Part shown: positions 1 through 12,000 of the stretch, one piece after another
Layout: every line of letters begins with the position of its first letter
How positions within the stretch are numbered: the stretch's first letter is position 1
Source of the DNA: Rhynochetos jubatus
Lineage: Eukaryota; Chordata; Aves; Eurypygiformes; Rhynochetidae
Length of the DNA stretch: 64,000 nt
Assembly: GCA_027574665.1 (NCBI GenBank)
Contig: CM050666.1
Location: 3,534,001 to 3,598,000 of the forward strand
Direction: 5' to 3'
The notes under the pieces: model-generated
Database searches by the model: none
The model's input: the letters and a program-made list of their open reading frames with translations, nothing else
Told to the model about the DNA's origin: nothing
Program-made: the position numbers and the translations under genes

Positions 1-2334
1 CAGCTTTCTTGGGTTTGAAGTTGTATCCTTCAGTGCCGTCCTCTTGAGCTGTGCTTTAATTTCCTTTGGGCTTTGGAAGTGGTGAGATCATGGTAGTTTT
101 AGGGGGAAAGCATTAGACGTATTAATGGGTTCTTTTCATGCTGGTGTATGTTTGTTCTGGATACCAGAGAAGTAAAACTTAAATAAAACTGGAAAAATAG
201 TAATTTTAACCACAGTTTAACCTGCACCTTGTACATCTTGTGAATTAATTGACTTGACTGGGAGGTGTCGGTGTTCAGGAAATACAGGTTTTAGGCTACA
301 GCTGGTCAGGATTTTTTTTTTTTTAACAGTTTTGTTTCAGAAATCACCCATTAATGGGTTGTTTTTGTCAAGAATGTGGCTGGGGAACACTTCAGAGTAG
401 TCCCTCAGGTCCAGACCCTTCTAGCTAAAACAAGAGGGACCTGTCCCAGAATGTTATCTCCTAATGATAATAGCCTCACATTGGGAGAATTTGCCTGCCC
501 CGTTAAAGATCTAGGTCAGGTCACAGGTCTGAAGCAGGCAGTCGCAATTTTCCACGTGAGTACCTGGATATCTTAGTCTCTTTCTGTTTCGTGGGAAGAG
601 TGCAAAACAATCAAAAAGTGCGTCCTTTTAGAGCTGATGATAGATGAAGAGAGGGGGAGAAAGGTAATTGCAAGTTCTGTGAGATAAGAAAGCTGTTTTC
701 TGCCTGGCTATAGCTTGAGATACACGCTGGGATCTGCTGCCACTGGTGAGATGAGCCGTCACAGTGGCGCTGACATCTTTGGCCAGAGCGGTTGTATATG
801 GCTGACGCTAGACTGCATAGGGCTCCAAAAGGTGAGAGGTCCTCTCGTCTGGCCTGGGGAGCATTTGCTGATTAAATTTATAATGAAGGAAGATTAAATT
901 TTTGTAACCCGAGCACAGATCTTCCACTAACTCAGTTTGAATTTTTGTCAACAGTACAAGGTTTTAAAGGCTCCGAACGCATGATTTTAAAGACGCCTCT
1001 TGTTGAACACGCTGGGAGCATTTTGTCTTTATGCTGAGTTTAACAAATTTGGGTCCTTGACTGGCATTATTAGGCACTATTGTAACAATAATGAAAAGAT
1101 GATGATTAAAATCTGCCTACTAGTGGCGGGGGATGATGCTACGATGTAGCGATAGAAGTAAGATGGCATTCCCGGCTTCTTGCATTCTCCACAGATGTGA
1201 GCACAGTATTCAAAACGTATCTCTCTGTTGTAAGGTAAAATGGCATTTTCAGGAGAGGTAAAGTGTGTAATTGCTGTTTTTACTTTAGCTGATGAACTAG
1301 CTAACTTCTTTTCTCATGGAACTGATGCTTTCCATGGAAATTTTGTCTGTGTTAACTTTGGTGAAAGCTTCAGACTATTTTTGGCAGCAATTAAAAGCAT
1401 TCAAGAGAAGCCTGTCACTTCAGCTCACATATTTCCACAGGGTACTTTATTTGTGTTTTATGAAAGAAACAGAAAACACAGCAATATGGCTTCTGCTTAA
1501 CTTTAACTATCTCGCATCTGGAGGCAGCGAGTGACAAGCAATTTTTCTTCATTGGAAGCCGTTCTTCCGTATATCACAGCATGGAGTTGCCGAGAGGATT
1601 TTCACAAGAAAAATAATAACACCTAGCGCTCACTAGCACCTGCTGTCCAGCAATCTTAGAGTGCTTTTCAGAAGTATTTATTAGGATGCATGACTGTGAC
1701 ATTGGTAAAATTTTATTGAACTGGGTTTACAAATTAGAAAGCTGATTGTTGTGTTTCTGATACCAAAAAATAACTTATTAAAAATATCAGCATTTTGAAG
1801 GCTTAATTTGAGGGAACTGGGTCCTGATGTTCAGAGCATATCAGTTCCCAGCTTCTTCAGAAAGGGTTAATTGCTAAAAAATTGAAGAGTTGGCCCCACG
1901 ATTTTCCAAAATGAAGGCTGAGCTGGGAAGACACTGCTGCAGAAAATGTATGTCTAGTAATTGCTCAAAGGGTCAACAGGCTCGTATAGTAGTTAAACTG
2001 AGAATAAAACTAGGCTCTGTTTTATTTGCAGAATCCTCTTCTCATTCAAATATTTATAAAGCTCGTTGAATACATCCCTGTGTGGATTATGTGGGAGGAA
2101 GTATGAAATGTATGTGTGGTATCTCCGTGATAAATTTTGGCCTGCTCTGTGGGTATAATCTAAAAAAACATTAGATCAAGGGTACAACTATGTTGAGCTC
2201 ATCTGATGTACAATATACCCAGCTTCTAAAAGTGGTTGTACTGCAACAGCTAATACTTTGAGTTTCCACCAAAATTCTTCCGACCTCTGTATCCTGAATT
2301 TTAAAATCTGTAATGTTGTTCTATGACAACACTC
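1..2334. other. Unique noncoding sequence, no supported gene
   Basis: Apart from the exon-like segment at 373-555 there is nothing I can support here. ORFs are short and show no domain or family resemblance. There is one T-run near 312-325. Composition is typical of an AT-rich bird intron or intergenic stretch. Confidence 0.5.
373..555 (+). other. Exon-like segment (61 codons, phase 0/0), unidentified
   Basis: A T-rich tract ending in AG at 371-372 is followed by 61 open codons, beginning NVAGEHFRVVPQ, and then by a near-consensus donor (GTGAGTA) at 556-562. The length is an exact multiple of three, so both ends are phase 0. I do not recognise the peptide and see no domain. The codon third positions are mixed, and a chance pseudo-exon is fully possible in 64 kb of sequence. 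It is recorded because the acceptor, open frame and strong donor coincide. Function is unknown. Confidence 0.17.
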
Positions 2335-2391
2335 ACTAATTGGACTTAGTGATCTTAAAGGTCTTCTCCAACCTAAAGATTCTATGATTAC
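2335..2391 (+). mobile_element. CR1 LINE 3'-end fragment (sense)
   Basis: The sequence reads as the last ~60 bases of a CR1 element in sense orientation: a ttggact-like start, 'gatcttaaaggtcttctccaa' shortened by context, and the terminal 'attctatgatta' octamer tail. CR1 copies are usually 5'-truncated and end in ATTCTATG repeats without target-site duplications, which fits. The 5' boundary is not sharp. It is diverged enough to be an old insertion. Confidence 0.65.
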
Positions 2392-3470
2392 GGTGTTGAG
2401 CCACCTGAAATCCCAAGAGCGATGGCCCTCCTGGCACTGCCAGAGCTACTGCTGAGCAGTCAGCACTGATGGCATCAGTGCCCCCTTCACGCTGGCACAG
2501 AGACCATACCTGCTATTGCAGTTGCTGCCTGAATGAGAAGTCACTGCGTGTGCTGCGTGGCCATGTTTGCAGCTACACGCCTCCGTGTTGTTTCTTGATG
2601 CGCACTAGTGGAAAAAGTAGGGGGAAGAAGTACAGTGTGATTTTTAGCAAGGCCTCACCGACATTGTATTAAAGCGTCAGTGTATACAACTGGTCAATAT
2701 GGTAGGCACCGAGGCTGCTGTTCGGGATGGGGAGGCAGTCATGTGGGCTATGGAAGGTGACAGGGAGGTAGTTGACTTTGAGAAGGGGAACTTGTGATAG
2801 GAGATAGGATTTTGACTAAACAGCTTATTTCCTTACAGTTCAGCGTTTGTTTGGGACTATGCAACCTGGGAAGCTAATCTGAAAGTCAGTTAAGACTGTT
2901 CTGTGGCGGAATGAGTTGGATGCTGGGGTTGTGTTTCTGCCGCCCTCAGAAGTTTTTGTGTTCGTGATGCTGGGACTGTGGTTGGGATGGGCAGTATAGC
3001 GTTAAAATTCTTCCTTGCTGCATTGCCAGGCTTTGTGTCACTACAGGGCTCCCCAGTGTTCAGCTGTGGAAGGGTGCATGGGCCCTGCAGGTAGCTGCTA
3101 CTAATAACATCTTAGGGGTATTGCAGCAGCTCTGAGGTCCTGTGCACAGGTGAGACCCAGTTTCACTAGACACTGTGAAAACAGGGGAAAAACCAACCCA
3201 AGACAGTTCCTGTCTTCAGTTCTTTCTGGTTCTTTGGAATCGCGTTGCTACTAGTCTAGACTATGGGAACGATAAAAATCCCAAGAGAAAGTGGTTCATC
3301 TCTGAGCAGGGAAATTCCTTTAAATACAATTTCAACTGGAGGCCAGAGTTTAGAATGAAGTCCCTGCGTGGCAAGGCTGTGTGCCAGTTTTTCTAAAATA
3401 TATAAGTGTAATTTATGTGGTATTTCTGTTAATCACGCACTCTGCTTAAGATATCCATTAAAGCCCATCA
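2392..3470. other. Unique noncoding sequence
   Basis: I see no gene, RNA gene or clear repeat. The small ORF at 2469-2672 is composed mostly of Cys, Ser and Arg codons without a domain and is taken as chance. Confidence 0.5.
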
Positions 3471-3542
3471 TATTAATTTAATTGAAAAATTCTGTGGGAA
3501 TTGTATTAGATATTTTTCCCATTAAATTAATATTACAGCCTT
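3471..3542. repeat. AT-rich inverted repeat (possible hairpin)
   Basis: The arm tattaatttaat at 3471-3482 is the exact reverse complement of attaaattaata at 3531-3542. Similarity continues inward (tgaaaaat.. against the complement of ..atttttccca), giving arms of about 25 bases around a ~20-base centre. The surrounding 3430-3600 is rich in TAAT/ATTA cores of the kind homeodomain proteins bind. It may be a diverged palindromic element or part of a conserved noncoding enhancer. There are no terminal duplications that would make it a clear transposon. Confidence 0.5.
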
Positions 3543-3996
3543 TAAATAGATTTTCTGGGCACCCATTGTTGTTTGCAGAATTATTATGGAAATTGATATC
3601 TCCTATCTGCCTTTTTTGGATCTGACCACTGGAACTCTTTTTTTGTTCTTTTGCCTCCTGTCTAGTCCCTCCTCCTCAGCCTATATTTAATTATCCTTTT
3701 CCTTTTGATTTCTAGGGTCATTAATGTGATGCTTTCTGGGGCTTGTCACAGGACATTTGTTGTTTGTCTGTCAGTTTAGGCCTCTCTGAATTAATCTGTT
3801 AATTAATTAAGGTATGGGGACTGCAGAGTGAAATTCCCCGGGTAGCAGCCTGGCGTTACGGTGGGGGAAAGGGCAGCTCGCTTCTCAGGGGCTGGGGAGA
3901 GGTGAAATGAGATTAAGGTTGTTCAGGGCTGACCTTTAATCGGCCAAGTTGGAGGCAGAGCACACGGTGCCCGGGGCTGGAGCGGTGTCTTTGCAG

Positions 3997-4059
3997 ATCT
4001 ATTACCTGGACACCAAGATGCTGGATGGGTTTAGCCCATCTCCAGCATATGCCATGTAG
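3997..4059 (+). other. Exon-like terminal segment (20 codons + stop), unidentified
   Basis: A candidate acceptor (gtgtctttgcag, ending at 3996) leads into ATC TAT TAC CTG GAC ACC AAG ATG..., 20 codons reading IYYLDTKMLDGFSPSPAYAM followed by TAG at 4057-4059. Codon choice is strongly coding-like (GC-rich third positions, few rare codons). A second frame starting at 3998 stays open to a stop at about 4185-4187 and ends in AMFKINKPLQF, so the true frame, if any, is unsettled. I do not recognise either peptide. It could be an alternative last exon, a pseudogene fragment or chance. The upstream pyrimidine tract is short, which lowers confidence. Confidence 0.2.
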
Positions 4060-4187
4060 GGACCAAACCGGGGGCTTTGCATTTCCGTGTAAATTACTGC
4101 CCTTTTTGGAACCTGGGGACCTTGATAAATGCTGTCATGTGGTGGATGCCTCGGTGCAGGCCATGTTCAAGATCAACAAACCCTTGC

Positions 4188-5559
4188 AGTTCTGACACAG
4201 GTCACCTAAATAACCCAATTCCTTTTTTCTTTGTGAGCTCTCAGCTTTCCTCATTTTCTTTTGCAGTGTTTTACTTTTCTCCTTCTCCTAAACTTCAGCT
4301 TTTTTTGGCGCTGTTTCTGTGCTGGCTGCTACTGTGAACCAGCAGCAATGGAGCTGGAGCCCTTTAAGAAGTTGGGGCATTATCCAAGTAGCTGCTGAAT
4401 CCGAGAGTCGTGACTCGTATGTGCTGGAGCGAGGGAACAGCTTGTGCTCGCATTCAGAGGAACAGGTGCCACTGCACAACTGGGGACGCCATGGACACAG
4501 GGGCAGGGAAACAGCAGCTTGTTCCACGCTGGGTTGATATTGTTCCATAACCTGATACAGGCAATGGGCTGTAGTATGGGGTTGTGCTTATTAGCTGTCC
4601 ACCTGCCTGACACCCTCCCCCGTCCTTTCCTAATTAAACAATGAGCTCAGGTTTCCCAGTTTGGTTCAACAAAGTCAGGGAAGGAGATGGCTCCAGCTTC
4701 TGTCCTGTCACCCAGGAACAGCCTAAAAAGAGCAGGGAAGTACTCAGCACAGACTCTGGCCCAGAATAAGAGAAGTGTGTGGCGTGGGATTGCAACTAAT
4801 CAAATACCTTCAGGAGTCTGTCGTTGAGTTTGCGGGTCAGTGTGGTTTTGTTTGCTCCAGAAAGTGCAAGTCCTTGCCTTCGTGGTTATTTTTGCCTAAC
4901 AGCTGTGTTTCCGGTGAGCAGCTGGGGAGCTGCCTGACTCAGCAAATCTCCTGCCTTAACAGTCAAAAAGTGCACTCAAGCAAGACTAGGAATGCTGCTG
5001 GCAAAACAGGGGTCCCCTCCGCTGCCTCCTGCAGCAACGGAAGAGAGATGCTTGCTCTCATGGGCAGAGGTGTAGAGATTCAAGTGACATGAACCATTTG
5101 CTCTGCCCACAAAGAAGGAACAAATACATGGTCTTTATTTCAAAAATGTATTGTGTGCTAAATTCTAAGTGTCTGTAAAAGTACTCAATCGTGTAGAAAG
5201 AACCTGACACAAGGCTGGGGTGCTGTAGGGAACGAGGGCCTCTCCTAGCAGCGGAGAGCTTTCAGTGCCTGCCAGATTAGCCTTACAGAGCGAACAGAGC
5301 CATTTTTACACTCAGTCCTATGACAATATGCCATGTCTCATAAGTATCTTGAGTCACTTTTTCCAGACAGGTTCATCATATCCTTTGCATGGGGTACCAT
5401 TTGACTTCCTCCCATGTGTTACTGATTTGTAGGATATTTACAGGCTTCAGAGTTGGGGAGGGATTTAGAGGGGGAGTAAGAGCTGGTGAGAGAGAAGACT
5501 AGGAAGACACTTTTGGTGGTTTGAGTAATGAAATAAGAATAGGAAGATTGTGTTACCGA
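4188..5559. other. Noncoding sequence, no supported gene
   Basis: Several overlapping ORFs on both strands at 4288-4644 result from locally higher GC and show no domain. Nothing else is supported. Confidence 0.45.
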
Positions 5560-5622
5560 CACTGCTTTTGACCTTGGACAAGTAAACTCTCTCTGCCTCT
5601 GTTTTCTGCCCTTTATCTGCAT
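5560..5622 (+). repeat. MIR-type SINE remnant (sense)
   Basis: The stretch tttgaccttggacaagtaaa followed by ctctctgcctctgtttt and a tatctgcattg end follows the MIR core (gtgaccttgggcaagtcacttaacctctctgtgcctcagtttcctcatctg) closely in order and spacing. MIRs are tRNA-derived SINEs that predate the amniote split, so high divergence is expected. Only the central part is visible and the borders are soft. Confidence 0.5.
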
Positions 5623-8600
5623 TGTATGTTTTGACTAATTCTTTGATAAATTTTTTGATAGAGCTGGTCCCTCTTCATGATATTGTATGGTGTCTAACAG
5701 TCAAAAACTGCCCTGATGGAGAACTTTTCAGTACTACTGTGCTACAAGCAGGTAACAAAAATAGTGTAAAACCAAATCTGTTTTGTAAAACACAGTGGGA
5801 CTGGCATGAACAGCCAAATGCCAGCTAGAGTGAGGAGGAATTAGCTGTCTGGTGTAATTTGAGTCCACTGTAATAAGCAAACTAAAATTCCAGTTTCAGT
5901 GAGGTTATTGGGGGCAGCAGGAAAGGAACTTTCCTTGTAAGCATGAGAATTTGCCTGTTTCACAGGGTAACAGTTGTATTATTTGCCTGTTTAGGAGGAA
6001 AAAGTTCTTTAATTGATTGTTTTTTCTGGCAGCACCTTTGTTTGGAATTGAGTCTCATGGCAGCCCCCCAGCTTGTAGATGATAGAGTGAGAAAACTCTT
6101 CTTCTCCTCTGGGAGCACACAAGCCTTCCCTGACCTATGTAGCTGTGTTTACCTTTAGGTATTTGGCCTGTCGTAGAGGCAAAGTGTACTTCCCATTCCA
6201 GGCAGAAGAGACCGGATTATGACCCAGGCACAGGAGTCATCAGGGTTGGCTGCCTAAGACAGCAGCCCAATTTCTGAACAGTCTTGGGGTTGTTCAAGAC
6301 AGTCTGCAGCTAGCACCAGGCTTGGGAAGGGTTCTATCCTCTCTAGAAGCATCCCAGAACGTGCCTTGTTTGGCAGAGTCCATCTGTAGATCTTCACTGA
6401 GTGCCTGAAGATAGCTCACCATGTTTTGATCCCTGCAGCCCTGCCTGTTACACCCAGTCAGGTAGTGGTGATGGTTCAGCACTCCCTCAGAAACTTTCAG
6501 CACAGCTTCATATCCCATATATAACACCACGGAGGTGGCCTTCCTTATCCCAGGCTTCTGTCTGATACAGTTAGGATTTCAGAGCAATAAGAGCTAATAT
6601 TTGTTTACTCTTCTTCCTAATTGTAACTCATGCATCTTTCTGAAGACAGGAGCAGACAAAAATAAAGAGGTTGAGGGTTCAATATGATTTACTTCAGCCA
6701 GCTTCATAATAACATTTCCCTCTGTGGGTAGCAGTGACTCCTTACACACTTGATTGCTCCATTTCCTTCCTACCCCCTCAGCAGACATTTTTTATGCCAA
6801 CTCATACAGAACTCACAGGAGCATGGGAAGCCTTTTGCTATGTAAGAAGGACTTGAGCCCTTTCACATGCTCTTGTATCATTTGTGAAATTAGATGCACA
6901 TGTAGCCTCAGTACTAAGTGTGCTGATCCTCTGCTGAAAACCAGGTTATTTAAAAACAAACCCACCATAGTCAATCTGTATGTGTATGTATATATAATAT
7001 GCAGAGGGAGTGAGAGCACTTTGTCATGATTTGGGTTGACTCAGTGGGATTTGCAACCAATATTACATCTCACAGTGCTGCTGAGACAGAGATTTTAGTG
7101 TATGAATAAATAAGCAACATGATCTGCTACACACAGACATGCTGAACCCTATCCCATGGATATACAAATGTCATCATTAAGAACAAAGGTTTCAGAGGGC
7201 CTTCCCAATTCATCTGCTCCAGTTCTCTGCTGTCACAGGCAACATCTCATGCATCTGTTCACAGGGAACATAGCTCTCATCTGAAAGCGAAATACTTTCT
7301 TTTGCCCTTATTTTGTGAGGAAAAATAAGAGCCTCTTCTCTGACCTCACGTGCACACAGGACTGAGAAAACACTGGTAGGTGGCTCATAAGATCTTAGTA
7401 AGTGGCATCAGTACTACGTCATTTCACTGCCTGAGAAGACTCACTGCTTGTCCTCCACCTTGATAACCATTCTGAACAACAGGCCATCCCTTTTTAAGGT
7501 TAGTCCTATTTGTTGAAGGAGCAGAAACCTGTTACTTAGTCTAGGGTTTTCTATTATATGTCACTAATGTCATCGCTTTTCTGCAGATTATGCTAATATT
7601 TTTGTGCTCACAGATCTTTAGATTAACCATTTAGACATGGAATACTTAAAAATAGTTGTGACTAAGTGAAGTAGTTAATCGGGCAGATCAACTAATATAT
7701 TGAAAAGTTTCAACCACCTCCACAACAAAGACTGGCATTCAGAAAATCAGTCTAGGAAGTTGACTCTCCATCTTCACCCAAGTCTTCCAGGAATGACTAA
7801 CTTGTGGGTGTTTAGGCAGTTTAGGTACAAAACCCAAACTAGTCTGTCTGGGTTGAGCAGAAAGAGGTGGAGGGAATCAGGGAATCAGCTGACTTGTGTG
7901 TGAGGGAATGGCAAGCTTAAGTCAGCAAGATGATTTACTGGGATTGTTCATCTGTTCTTCTCTCCCATTAACAGGAAGATGTTAGCAACTTGGCTTCTAG
8001 TGAGGAAAGGTACCTTCCTTTCCCTGCCTTTCTCTCCTGTTGAGCAAGAGGAAACTTCCTTTACATCCTACGTCTCTGCATTGCTGGGCATTGAAGCATC
8101 CCACACATACATAGGATTTCTGAGACCTACATTTACAGAAACTTGTAAATGTGTTCTTCAGACCTGCTCAAAAACATATTTAGCACGTGAAATTTAAGTC
8201 CTCCCTCCTTTTCCTGACGCTCTGGCTACTTCGGATCAAATCCAGTATTTGATGTGAATCCCAGGATGGGCTGCTCAGTCTATACTCTACATCCTCTTTT
8301 CTGTAGGATCTCCCACCTCCTTCTGCCTAGATGGAAGGATAAACCCTACCACACAATCAGTCAGTAATATGCACTTAACCCCTTCCCAGCAGGTTCAGCA
8401 CCTACTGCTGCATAGCATTTTAGCCAAACACAAGCCCTTTTTGCTTTCCCCCTCGTCTCATTTTTCTGCAATCCTTTGCTTCTTATTAAAACACTAGCTG
8501 TCCTGGGATTATTTGACTGCGTGAACAGCATTTCTCCCTGCCACAGCCCTGCCTGTCAGTGCAAGAGCTCACCAGCCCTTTAATACAAGGCAGTCATCCA

Positions 8601-9051
8601 TAAAAGAAAAGAAGGTGGAGAGGGTACAAGGATTCACACCAGTGGAAACAAGGGCAGGTGCTGGGTGCTGGAACTGCGTGCCGGCTGTGCGATCCACCTT
8701 GCCTGCCTGGAGCGTAGTGGCTTTAGCAACAGCTTTGTCCTTCGAAAGCCTCAGCCAGCGTACCACAATAAATAATGCCTTAGAGCAATGTGACCTGTGG
8801 CAAGCAGTAAGTGATGACATTGTCAGACATACACAACTGTTGAAACAACCAGACTGTAATCATCATGCTGTACCCACGGAAAGACATTTGGCAAATGAGA
8901 TTCCATTTTCACATTGGTCTGTGCTGAGCATGTAAATTTCCAGCGGGACAACCGGCATTAGGGATGTGTAATTGATTGTCTGAATTATAATAAACAAGCT
9001 GTGACAGGTGATCATCCATCATATTCCTGCTGCATGTTCCAGCACCACTGT
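5623..9051. other. Unique noncoding sequence
   Basis: No gene is supported. About 7190-7530 has phrases that faintly recall antisense CR1/L3 3' regions (for example ctgctccagttctctgctg) but too weakly to annotate. About 8890-9005 looks like conserved noncoding sequence (see findings). Confidence 0.4.
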
Positions 9052-9071
9052 GAGAGAGAGAGAGAGGGAGA
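9052..9071 (+). repeat. (GA)n microsatellite
   Basis: A short GA dinucleotide run with one interruption. It accounts for the RERERE stretch in the ORF that overlaps it, so that ORF gains an artificial charged look. Confidence 0.9.
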
Positions 9072-12000
9072 GCTGGAATATAAACGAGGAAAATGAGAAG
9101 TCAGATTCATACAGAAATAGAGAAGAGGACGTAATAGAAAAAAGGATCATGGTGGAAGTGAGAGGGGACTGCAGCCATCACAACAACACCCATGGATGGA
9201 AAAGGCTAATTATTTTCTGTGACTTGTTAGAAATCTTATTGAATGAAAAAGTCCCTTCTGCTGTCACTGCCACTGAAAGTGTGAGGATTTGCTGCAATGG
9301 CTGGAATTTGGAGCTAGGCATGCTAAGAAATAAACACAGAGAAGAGGAAAACATAAAGGAGGAGCTGTGATTAGAGCAGAACCAGTTACAGAACATTGCG
9401 GGTGTATGTGTGAGAGAATGGGGACTCAACAGCTTTGCCTGCTTGTTCAGGCTGGGACACTTCAGTCCATGACTGAATGATCAAAATGACGGAATGGTCA
9501 AAGCCAGGATCAGGCTTTAGGATCATGCTGAGGAGAATGCTCTCCCTGATGCCTCAGGGGTGTAAAAGCCTGTGGTTGGCAGTGATGCTGTTTCAGAAGC
9601 AGAGTGATCTGAGTGACGGTTCTTTCCTAAGGAAGGGGGACGGGAGTCTAGAGCTGTTCAGCTCTTCTTTCTCAGACCAGCCTTTCCAGAAAGGAAACTG
9701 TTGGCCTTGGAGAGGGGTGTGAAGACTTGTTGGAAAAAAAATATGGGGAAATAGTGTCTCTGGATAGATTGGACAGTGTTGTCTTTCTGAATATTTACAA
9801 GCATACCTTATGCAAAGTAGAGTGTGGGGCTTCCCCACCCTCTGAACTGAACATGACTAGGCAATTACAGGAATAATTTGCTCCTTAATATACCCAGTTT
9901 CCTTTGTTTTCCTTGTTGCCTATGCAGTATGAATGATCAGACTGGTTTTTTTCCAACCTTGTGAAATTTTGGATCTTTCAGACTTGCTCGTGGACAGTTT
10001 TATGTCATTATTTGACAGTCATCCAAACTGTAATTGTCAGGATATTGTTTGTGTTCGCGGTTTGATCGAATGCTCAGACATTTTGCCTACAGGCTTTTGC
10101 CCATAAACATTTGAAATTCACTCTCTGCAAACATGGTAGTCCCCAGAATTTCTGCTGTAAATGCTTATGTAAAAGGGATGTGAACACAACTGGTGCAAAT
10201 TCACCTGAATTGGGTAGAAGAAGGAAGTAAACCTGGTGAAAATTCTTAAAAGTTATTGTGAAATTTTTGAGAAAATGATAAAAAAATATTTAAAGTTGGA
10301 GTAATTTTTAAATTTGGTCAAATAGCTGTTGAAACAGGTTTCTTCTGTGGCTTAAGCTTTAAGATTAAGCTTCTTTTGGGAAGGTACAAGAACACCATCC
10401 TTTTTGTGTAATGCCTGACTTTGGTGACATATCTCTGACTGGGAGTCCTCTGCCCAGATGTCAATTTTCAGTCCTGTCTGGCCGAAATCCTGAGATCGGT
10501 GAAGCAGTGGCCATTTGTTCCGTGAATTCTTTAGCAGGAATTTGGTTTAGGCATCCAAGTTCTCGATACGAACAGAAGTGGTGGAGGGGCCGGCACTATG
10601 TAAACTGCTAGTTTCTGAGACCGGGAGCAAATCCGTAAGACGCAGAAATGAGGGTGGGAATGGAAAAGCTTTGTAGCGAAGCAGGATATGTTCTGGGCAG
10701 AGACTTTCTGGATCCAAGAAAGAGTATTTACCTTCTCACCATTTTCTTTTCTGGGGGTTATTTTGTGACTCAAGGAAAACATGGGGAGGGGTGCAGTTGG
10801 AGACGAAGTGGGAAGTCTCTAAGGAGGCTTTATCTATTAAGGGAAGTGGGAGATGGTTCGGACTGGGAAGCTGCAGAGGGCTGTGATGCCTGGTGTTTGA
10901 CTGTAACTAACTGCTGCTGGCACGGCGGGGGTTTATTTTGGCCCAGACCTGCCCTGGGAACAGCAGAGAAGCTAACGCTTTTGGAATTCTCTCCCTTACG
11001 ATTCACTCAGCAACTTGGCTTCAAAAGAGTATTTAAAAAAAAAAAAAAAAAGGCAGGAAATGTATCCAAATATTGAAGCCAAGGTTTGTATGTGAAACTG
11101 TGAGGAGGAGATTAAAGACCCAACAACCCTGATCTCCCTGACTAGAAAATTTAAAGGGGTCTGGAAGGAAGGGTTTGTGTACAGATGGAGGGAGATGAAC
11201 GTTTGGGGGCAGTGGCTTCTATTCTGAAGAGCTTGTTCAGCCCGGCGTGAAAAATGCTTGTGATCTCTGGGAAGGGAGTAACCTCCTTCCCCAGCGAACA
11301 CGCAGAATTTGCAATGGCTGTGGCAGGGAGAGGAAAGGGCTGAGAGGCTGTAGGGAAGGCAGCAGCAAAAGCTTGTTTCGCTTGTGCGTTTCTGATGGTG
11401 CAGATTTTTGTTGTTTCCATTAGTGCTGCTGCTCTTTCCCCAGGGCTGCCCCCTTGGCTCCCTTTCCAGAGGCTGGGGTGTCCTTGGCCTTAACGTGCGC
11501 CTCACATGTAGGAGGTGAACCGCCGCGTAGCGAGGCAGCAATGAATCTGGTGGTGGCGTGAACAAAGCACACTGTAGGATGAAAGTCACCCGGTGCATAA
11601 TGATTAAAACTGGATCATGTTAAAACATCGCATTCAGGATTTTTTTTCCCCGTTTTTAAAAATTGCTGCAAAGCTGTTCAGTCAGTTCACATGGGACACA
11701 GTTTAGTCCATGTGAAAGGAATGTAAAATATAATTTCCAGCATGAGTATTATTTGTTACATTATGTATTTTTAGCCTAGAGGATGAATTATGTATCTTAA
11801 ATACCTGTTCTAGCACATAACCGACTAATTCACAAACCTGTGGCAAATGCTGGAACCTTCAGGTTATGTACAAACCAAACTGGATAGATTTTTTTTACTG
11901 TTGTAATGGTTTGTGAAAGGGCAACATAATAGCTTCCATTGAGGAACATTGTGATGAACAGTATTACTTGCAGTTCCAGGCTTTCTTGCAAACACTGTCT

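Noticed and set aside
7188-7535. Faint antisense CR1/L3 resemblance
   Set aside because: Matches are scattered words without the ordered blocks needed for a call.
9008-9370. 120-codon charged ORF (RERERES...)
   Set aside because: The charged run comes from a GA microsatellite, and the rest lacks any family resemblance.
10996-11598. Longest ORF of the window (200 codons, minus strand)
   Set aside because: It runs through a poly-A tract that encodes a Phe run, has low-complexity Ser/His/Pro composition, no domain, and overlaps a plus-strand ORF. It is best explained by locally higher GC.
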